DNA of 18,345 nucleotides from NCBI GenBank assembly GCA_002327315.1, contig DCVI01000051.1, positions 1 through 18,345 of the forward strand. Reading direction: 5' to 3'. Under the pieces are notes generated by a model. It did no database searches. It had not been told where the DNA came from and saw only the letters and a list, made by a program, of their open reading frames with translations. Each line of letters begins with the position of its first letter. Within the stretch, counting starts at the first letter, position 1. The position numbers and the translations under genes were made by a program. The DNA comes from Syntrophaceae bacterium UBA2192. GTDB taxonomy: Bacteria; Desulfobacterota; Syntrophia; Syntrophales; UBA2192. Positions 14,529 to 18,345 of the stretch are shown here, in pieces.

Positions 14529-15443
14529 ATGTCCGATACCCTCATCCGCGTTCTGAGCGAAAAGGCGAACGTCATCGGCTTGGCCTGCCGGACGACGGAC
14601 CTCGTGAACCTCGCCTGCCGGCTCCACGGGACGACGCCCACGGCCTCGGCGGCCCTGGGCAGGGCCCTCACGGGGGGGCTTCTCATGGGCGCACTGGGAA
14701 AACCCGGCCTGCGGGTCGGCCTCAAGTTCGAGGGCAACGGCCCCATGAAAAAGATCCTCGTCGAGGCCGACAGCGAAGGGACCGTCCGGGGTTTCGTGGG
14801 GGTCCCGGGCATCGACGTGATGGTCAGTGAAGACGGCAAGCTCCACGTGTCGGGGGCCCTCGGCAACGAGGGATTTCTCACCGTCTTCAAGGACGTGGGG
14901 CTCGACGAGCCCTACCAGGGCATCGTGAAACTGCGCACGGGTGAGATCGCCGAGGACATCGCCTACTACTTTGTCGAATCCGAGCAGATCCCCTCGGCTG
15001 TGGGGCTCGGGGTCTTTGTCGAGGCGGACGGGCAGGTTTCGGCGGCGGGCGGGTTTCTGGTCCAGACCCTGCCGCCCTCGGAGGAGACGACGATCGATCA
15101 GCTCATCATCAACATCCGCAAGATCGGCTCGGTCACCAAGGTTCTGAGGGAAGGCAAAACACCGGAGGACCTCCTCGGCTTGATCTTCGAGGGGATTCCC
15201 TGCAAGACCCTGGAGAAAAAAGAACTCTCCTTCCGCTGTACCTGCAACCGGGACCGCATCGAGCGGGTGCTCATTTCGCTGGGGTGTACAGAGCTGACGC
15301 ACATGCTCGAGGAACACGGTGAGGCCGAGGTGGGCTGCGAATTCTGCCGGGCGGTCTACCGTTTCGACCGCCGTGAGCTCGAACAGTTGATCTCCGATAT
15401 CGAGTGCGCCGGGCCGTCGAGCGGCTCGCCGCCGAATGCCTGA
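14529..15443 (+). CDS. hslO: Hsp33 redox-regulated holdase chaperone
   Basis: 304 residues, normal for the family. The N-terminal core domain carries the typical GLLMGALGK...LRVGLKFEGNGPMKK pattern (50-75, in part) and LGNEGFLTV (111-119). The C-terminal redox switch has the four zinc-binding cysteines C237 and C239 (CTC) and C270 and C273 (CEFC). In the reduced state these hold zinc; oxidation releases it and activates the chaperone, which protects unfolding proteins during oxidative stress. ATG at 14529 chosen because the core starts there; the ribosome site is poor (only CTATAAG upstream), and an in-frame upstream extension runs through a CCCAATACCC repeat. The lipoprotein gene is divergent. 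Confidence 0.96.
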   Translation: MSDTLIRVLSEKANVIGLACRTTDLVNLACRLHGTTPTASAALGRALTGGLLMGALGKPGLRVGLKFEGNGPMKKILVEADSEGTVRGFVGVPGIDVMVSEDGKLHVSGALGNEGFLTVFKDVGLDEPYQGIVKLRTGEIAEDIAYYFVESEQIPSAVGLGVFVEADGQVSAAGGFLVQTLPPSEETTIDQLIINIRKIGSVTKVLREGKTPEDLLGLIFEGIPCKTLEKKELSFRCTCNRDRIERVLISLGCTELTHMLEEHGEAEVGCEFCRAVYRFDRRELEQLISDIECAGPSSGSPPNA

Positions 15444-15612
15444 ACAGTTGCCAATCCCCCCATCCCCCTGTGAATAACCTATTATCACCCTCACCCTGGC
15501 CCCGTTCGACAGGCTCGCGACACCGCTCTCCCCTCAAGGGAGAGGGAAATTATGGTTATGGCCTTCTTAGGGGGGAAAGAGGGGATTTTTTTTGCCTCCC
15601 CGCCTTCCATCG
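15444..15612. repeat. Intergenic repeat region with CTCTCCC/GGGAGAG hairpin
   Basis: Contains CACCCTCACCCTGGCCC followed by CGTTCGACAGGCTCGCG and the hairpin CTCTCCC (15526-15532)/GGGAGAG (15538-15544). A related element with the perfect hairpin CCCTCTCCC/GGGAGAGGG lies at 18163-18212, and an inverted CGTTCGACGGGCTC occurs at 18250-18268. These resemble short intergenic repeats common in bacterial genomes. No gene is seen here. Confidence 0.5.
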
Positions 15613-15732
15613 GACAGTGTCTGATGGACCGTTGCGCCCCTGTCTGAGCGCAAGCTAAATGCCTGTCTGATCCCACTTTCAGACTGCCGCCGATTTTTAT
15701 TTCGATGCCGATGCGTTAGGTTAGCATCGAAA
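15613..15732 (+). promoter_or_regulatory. Dyad-rich control region with three TGTCTGA heptamers at 23-bp spacing
   Basis: TGTCTGA occurs at 15618-15624, 15641-15647 and 15664-15670, exactly 23 bp apart. Each sits in an inverted repeat: GACA-G-TGTC (15613-15621), TTGCGC/GCGCAA (15632-15637, 15648-15653) and GTCTGA/TCAGAC (15665-15670, 15679-15684). A longer dyad follows, TTTCGATGC (15700-15708)/GCATCGAAA (15724-15732). The region ends 72 bp before the first small peptide gene. It may be an array of regulator sites or a structured RNA leader. No consensus promoter hexamers stand out. Confidence 0.4.
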
Positions 15733-15803
15733 GAAGAGAGAACAGCGGAGCGAATCGGAACCCGCTACGATAAACACGGCAGACACCTTAAGGAGGTAGT
15801 TCC

Positions 15804-15911
15804 ATGAGAAAGATCGAAAAGCTCGAAATCAAGAAGATCACCCCCAGGAAACTGATGGACGCAAAGTGCTGGGTCGACCCCATGTGCGGCCCCATGGTGA
15901 CCGGCAAGTAA
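15804..15911 (+). CDS. Small peptide with C-terminal WVDPMCGP block, copy 1
   Basis: 35 residues: a lysine-rich N-terminus (MRKIEKLEIKKITPRK) and a C-terminus ending KCWVDPMCGPMVTGK. The ribosome site TAAGGAGGT is essentially perfect, with 6 nt to the ATG. The second half aligns with the next small gene (K-[ML]-x-[DN]-[AG]-K-x-WVDPMCGP), and within WVDPMCGP the V, D and final P codons differ only synonymously, which shows selection on the peptide. No signal peptide or membrane segment. The layout (basic leader, conserved Cys-containing C-terminus, paralogous copies) is like a ribosomally made, modified peptide precursor. Alternatives are a metal-binding peptide (DPMCG resembles the start of YHS metal-binding domains, DPVCGM) or a small regulator. 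Confidence 0.75.
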   Translation: MRKIEKLEIKKITPRKLMDAKCWVDPMCGPMVTGK

Positions 15912-15965
15912 CGCCAGGGATCACGACATCCACTAAACGGGAATGCTACGAAAGAGGAAACGGTC

Positions 15966-16067
15966 ATGAGGAAAAAAGAGACGAAAAAGGAAGCGAAAAA
16001 GGGTCCCGAGAAGATGCTCAACGGAAAGTACTGGGTTGATCCCATGTGCGGCCCGGTGCGTCCGTAA
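15966..16067 (+). CDS. Small peptide with C-terminal WVDPMCGP block, copy 2
   Basis: 33 residues, starting MRKKETKKEAKKGPEK and ending KYWVDPMCGPVRP. It follows copy 1 after 54 bp, with AGAGGA about 7 nt before the ATG. The N-terminal part is even richer in lysine and glutamate. Compared with copy 1 the residue before W is Tyr instead of Cys, leaving the MCG cysteine as the only conserved one; the tail after GP is different (VRP against MVTGK). It probably shares a transcript with copy 1. The role is unknown, as for copy 1. Confidence 0.75.
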   Translation: MRKKETKKEAKKGPEKMLNGKYWVDPMCGPVRP

Positions 16068-16265
16068 CCTCGTCGGAACAGGGGGCTTGTAAGTCGGTCG
16101 CCTGAAGACGCGCAACGGATCTTGTTAGCTCCGTTCAAGGGCGTGGATTCATTCTCATCGATGAACGGGTTGAGAAGAGAAGCGAGGCGGGCCGGCGGCA
16201 CGGATTGATGCTGCATGGCCATGAATCACTGAAGATAACAGGATACGGCAAAAGGAGAAATGCAC

Positions 16266-16382
16266 ATGAGCAAGCAGACAAAGCCCGCAGACGGGAAAAT
16301 CGACAAAATGTACCAGAAGAACCCCGGGCAAAAGACCCCCGAGGTCTATGAATCCACCCTCATCGACACCGTAGTGTTTTGA
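16266..16382 (+). CDS. Third small peptide of the cluster, cysteine-free
   Basis: 38 residues, starting MSKQTKPADGKIDKM and ending YESTLIDTVVF, with no cysteine. AAGGAG lies 8 nt before the ATG. Like the two upstream peptides it has a lysine-rich N-terminus, but it has no WVDPMCGP block and the C-terminus is hydrophobic with an aromatic last residue. It lies 198 bp after copy 2, and a GC-rich hairpin follows 37 bp after its stop. It may belong to the same system (different substrate or partner peptide) or be unrelated. No family recognised. Confidence 0.6.
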   Translation: MSKQTKPADGKIDKMYQKNPGQKTPEVYESTLIDTVVF

Positions 16383-16419
16383 TCTGTTCTTACTCTTTGT
16401 CAACAAGGTTTTCAGACGC

Positions 16420-16453
16420 GAACCCCCCGCCGGCTCCCTCCCGCGGGGGGTTC
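16420..16453 (+). terminator. GC-rich terminator-like hairpin after the peptide cluster
   Basis: GAACCCCCCGC (16420-16430) pairs perfectly with GCGGGGGGTTC (16443-16453), 12-nt loop, followed by TTGTCT, a weak U-tract. It lies downstream of the third peptide and probably ends the peptide transcript. Confidence 0.55.
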
Positions 16454-16480
16454 TTGTCTGAGGAACGATAAAAAATGGGC

Positions 16481-16518
16481 AAAAAAAGGCCCCCGGGCGA
16501 GATCCCCCGGGGGCCTTT
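16481..16518 (-). terminator. Rho-independent terminator of the CoA-transferase family gene
   Basis: AAAGGCCCCCGGG (16485-16497) pairs perfectly over 13 bp with CCCGGGGGCCTTT (16506-16518), 8-nt loop. On the minus strand it ends in a run of seven T. It lies 25 bp beyond the stop codon of the minus-strand gene. Confidence 0.9.
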
Positions 16519-16543
16519 CAACAATTGGCAGTTATTACAGTTA

Positions 16544-17881
16544 TTACTTACTGGCCTTGCGCCAGATGTTCATCTTCTCCGCGTCCTTGATCAGGCCATC
16601 CCGGAGGTCGGGGTGGGCGACGTTGATCAGGGCCTCGGCGCGCTGCCAGGTGGACTTGCCTGCCAGATCGGCCACACCGTACTCGGTCACGATCAGGTGG
16701 GCCTGCGTGCGGGGCACCGTCACAATCGAGCCCGCGGGCAGCGTGGGGACGATACGGGATTTGATGGCGCCTGTTTTCTTGTCCGTATAGGCGGCGTTGC
16801 AGCAGATGAAGGACATCCCGCCTTCGGACATGTACGCGCCGGTTGCGAAATCGAGCTGTCCGCCCGTGCCGCTGATGTGCCGCGGTCCGGAGGACTCGGA
16901 GGAAACCTGCCCGAAGAGGTCGACCTCTACGCAGGCGTTGATGGAGACCATGTTGTCATGCTGGCACATGACGTGGGGGGCGTTGGTGTAGGACACCGGG
17001 TACGACGCCAGCGAGGGGTTCATGTCGATCCAGTCATAGAGGAACTGGCTGCCGGCGGCGAAGGCGTAGGCGCCCTTCTTCTTGTCGACGCCCTTCTTCT
17101 TGTTCGTCAGCTTGCCGGCCGTGTACATGTGGTAGTAGGCATCGACGAGCATCTCCGTGTGGCAGCCCAGGTCCTTCAGATCCGATTCGGCCAGCTGGCT
17201 GCCGATGAAGTTCGGCAGTCCGCCGATGCCAAGCTGGATGCAGGCGCCGTTGGGGATCATGGGGACGATGAAGCTTGCGATCTTCTTGTCGATCTCCGTC
17301 GGGGCTGCGGGGGGGATCACTTCCACCTTGGACTCGAACTCGACGATCGCGGAGACTTCGGAGATGTGCACGACCTCGTCACGGCCGCCCATCGCCCAGG
17401 GAAGAAGCGGGTTCACTTCGACGATGATTTTCTTCGCAACGTCCATCGCCGCGCGCACCGCCGCGTTTCCCATATGCGTGTTGAAGAAGCCGTCCTTGTC
17501 CATCTTGGTCACGCGGATCATGGCCACGTCGAGGGATTTGATGCTCTTGCGGTAGAACAGGGGCTGGTTGCGGAAGATCATCGGGTGGTAATAGCACCGG
17601 CCCCGGTCGTGGAGCTTCCGGGAGTAACCCGAAAAATGCCAGTCCTGATACGTGAAGACCTCTGCATCGGGGTCGGCTTCGATGCAGGCCTGGGGGGTCA
17701 GGCTCAGGCAATGGCGGATATTGATATCCTTGAGCTCGCTTTTGCGAGCGGCCAGGGCCTTGTCCAGGGCAACCGGCTTGGTGTGGCCGAACCCGTAGTC
17801 AATCCAGTCTCCGCTCTTCACTACTTTCACGGCTTCTTCGGGGGTTGTAAGTTTCCTCTTGTACTCTTCTGCGTAAGACAT
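16544..17881 (-). CDS. Acetyl-CoA hydrolase/CoA-transferase family enzyme (4-hydroxybutyrate or butyryl-CoA:acetate transferase type)
   Basis: 445 residues, normal for the family. Recognisable blocks (numbered from the upstream ATG at 17884): SGDWIDYG (24-31), LGIGGLPNFIG (218-228), LGCHTEM with the probable catalytic glutamate E244, GGQLDFATGA (341-350), GSIVTVPR (385-392) and EYGVADLAGK (401-410). Such enzymes move CoA between acetate and an acyl group through a glutamyl-CoA intermediate, serving activation of organic acids or butyrate formation in anaerobes. The precise acyl substrate cannot be read from the sequence. Start taken as the second of two adjacent ATGs (17881), because GGAGG is 6 nt away from it but only 3 nt from the first (17884). 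Terminator downstream; operator-like dyads upstream. Confidence 0.92.
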   Translation of the reverse strand: MSYAEEYKRKLTTPEEAVKVVKSGDWIDYGFGHTKPVALDKALAARKSELKDINIRHCLSLTPQACIEADPDAEVFTYQDWHFSGYSRKLHDRGRCYYHPMIFRNQPLFYRKSIKSLDVAMIRVTKMDKDGFFNTHMGNAAVRAAMDVAKKIIVEVNPLLPWAMGGRDEVVHISEVSAIVEFESKVEVIPPAAPTEIDKKIASFIVPMIPNGACIQLGIGGLPNFIGSQLAESDLKDLGCHTEMLVDAYYHMYTAGKLTNKKKGVDKKKGAYAFAAGSQFLYDWIDMNPSLASYPVSYTNAPHVMCQHDNMVSINACVEVDLFGQVSSESSGPRHISGTGGQLDFATGAYMSEGGMSFICCNAAYTDKKTGAIKSRIVPTLPAGSIVTVPRTQAHLIVTEYGVADLAGKSTWQRAEALINVAHPDLRDGLIKDAEKMNIWRKASK

Positions 17882-17978
17882 CATCTACCTCCCATTTTTT
17901 TAGTATGCCCCCTGATCGGGTTGCGCGCTGGCCGCAACGCCTCCGGTCTCTCCATGAACCGCCTTCCGGAAGCGTTTT

Positions 17979-18033
17979 GAAACCGTTTCTGCGATTGCGC
18001 CGCCTGTTTCAGGAAACGCGCACAGCTATCATA
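17979..18033 (-). promoter_or_regulatory. Possible promoter and operator pair of the CoA-transferase family gene
   Basis: On the minus strand a -10-like TATGAT (18028-18033) has no clear -35. Just downstream are two dyads built from the same half-sites: GTTTC-AG-GAAAC (18006-18017) and GAAAC-C-GTTTC (17979-17989), centres about 27 bp apart. This placement, in the early transcribed region, suits a repressor. The assignment rests on pattern only. Confidence 0.3.
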
Positions 18034-18345
18034 TCTGCGTCCAAAAAGCAATCCTGAATACGATTGTACGCGCATTGAAGCCTTGTTCCGCACAGCGGGG
18101 CTTCCCGGTAATGAAGGAACCAGACATGAATGCGCCTTGGAAATCTAGAGGAACGGGATTATTCCCCCTCACCCCAACCCTCTCCCTCGGCGGGGAGAGG
18201 GAGATCAGGGTAGTGATTTTTCTGAGGCGCCCCCCGTCCCCGCAGCTCCTGACGTGAGCCCGTCGAACGTTGCTGCGGGGGTTGAGAGCATAATAACGGA
18301 TAACCCACTTCCATGAGTTTCTAAATTCCTGGCACCTTGGTGCGA
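18034..18345. repeat. Right-edge intergenic region with CCCTCTCCC hairpin repeat
   Basis: No gene is supported in the last 310 bp. The segment 18163-18212 (CCCCCTCACCCCAACCC and the perfect hairpin CCCTCTCCC 18178-18186/GGGAGAGGG 18193-18201) is related to 15486-15550. A GAGCCCGTCGAACG element at about 18250 is the near reverse complement of CGTTCGACAGGCTC at about 15503. Confidence 0.5.

Noticed and set aside
14508..15494. Minus-strand open frame of about 330 codons
   Set aside because: Antisense shadow of hslO, whose family motifs and zinc cysteines are clear.
15788..16222. Minus-strand frame of 144 codons with a repeated GPHMGST segment
   Set aside because: The repeat is just the reverse reading of the two WVDPMCGP coding blocks. 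The plus-strand peptides have ribosome sites and synonymous changes; this frame has neither.
16475..17980. Long plus-strand open frame (about 500 codons)
   Set aside because: It is antisense to the well-supported CoA-transferase family gene, has no ribosome site, and its histidine/aspartate/glycine-rich sequence is typical of a GC-rich shadow frame.
18328..18345. TGGCACCTTGGTGCGA at the right edge, resembling a sigma-54 promoter
   Set aside because: The GG-to-GC distance is one base short of the required spacing, and the sequence is better read as a small dyad; the downstream gene is outside the window.

Overview
The window looks like chromosomal DNA of a Gram-negative, mostly anaerobic bacterium, most likely a deltaproteobacterium (Desulfobacterota, Syntrophales-like). 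This is inferred from the gene mix: a glycolate/lactate-oxidase type flavoprotein, a TRAP-type solute-binding protein, an acetyl-CoA hydrolase/CoA-transferase family enzyme, soluble PAS histidine kinases, Hsp33, and an exported YidD-like protein followed by a TPR protein. No rRNA, tRNA, CRISPR array, transposase or phage gene was seen.

Layout. 1-361 (-): start of a metallo-beta-lactamase-fold hydrolase, divergent from an FAD-linked oxidase (545-1972, +). Then a lipoprotein thiol peroxidase (+), converging on a secreted dienelactone hydrolase and a DUF4395 membrane protein (both -). 4758-6086 (+) is an orphan TRAP-type binding protein with a strong terminator. 6100-8380 holds small genes of little known function: a weak small ORF (-), a DUF5658-like membrane protein (+), a two-gene operon of unknown proteins (-), and two diverged copies of a ~55-bp repeat. 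8383-11136 (+) is a signalling pair: a single-domain response regulator and a soluble REC-PAS-PAS-histidine kinase. 11158-12264 (-) is an aryl-alcohol-type zinc dehydrogenase. Upstream of it lies an attenuator-like leader: promoter, five-codon ORF with a good Shine-Dalgarno, and a terminator.

12658-14337 (-) holds a SHOCT lipoprotein with its own terminator, then an overlapping chain: exported YidD-like protein, TPR protein and a small membrane protein. The last two look like one gene split by a one-base shift in a run of five G (12946-12950). 14529-15443 (+) is Hsp33 (hslO). 16544-17881 (-) is the CoA-transferase family enzyme.

The most novel part is 15600-16460 (+). Three short genes, each with a good ribosome binding site, encode peptides of 35, 33 and 38 residues. 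The first two are paralogues sharing a C-terminal WVDPMCGP block, and their codons differ at synonymous positions. Upstream is a dyad-rich stretch with three TGTCTGA heptamers spaced exactly 23 bp apart, and a GC-rich hairpin follows the third gene. They could be precursors of a modified peptide, metal-binding peptides or small regulators; no maturation enzyme lies in the window, so the function is open.
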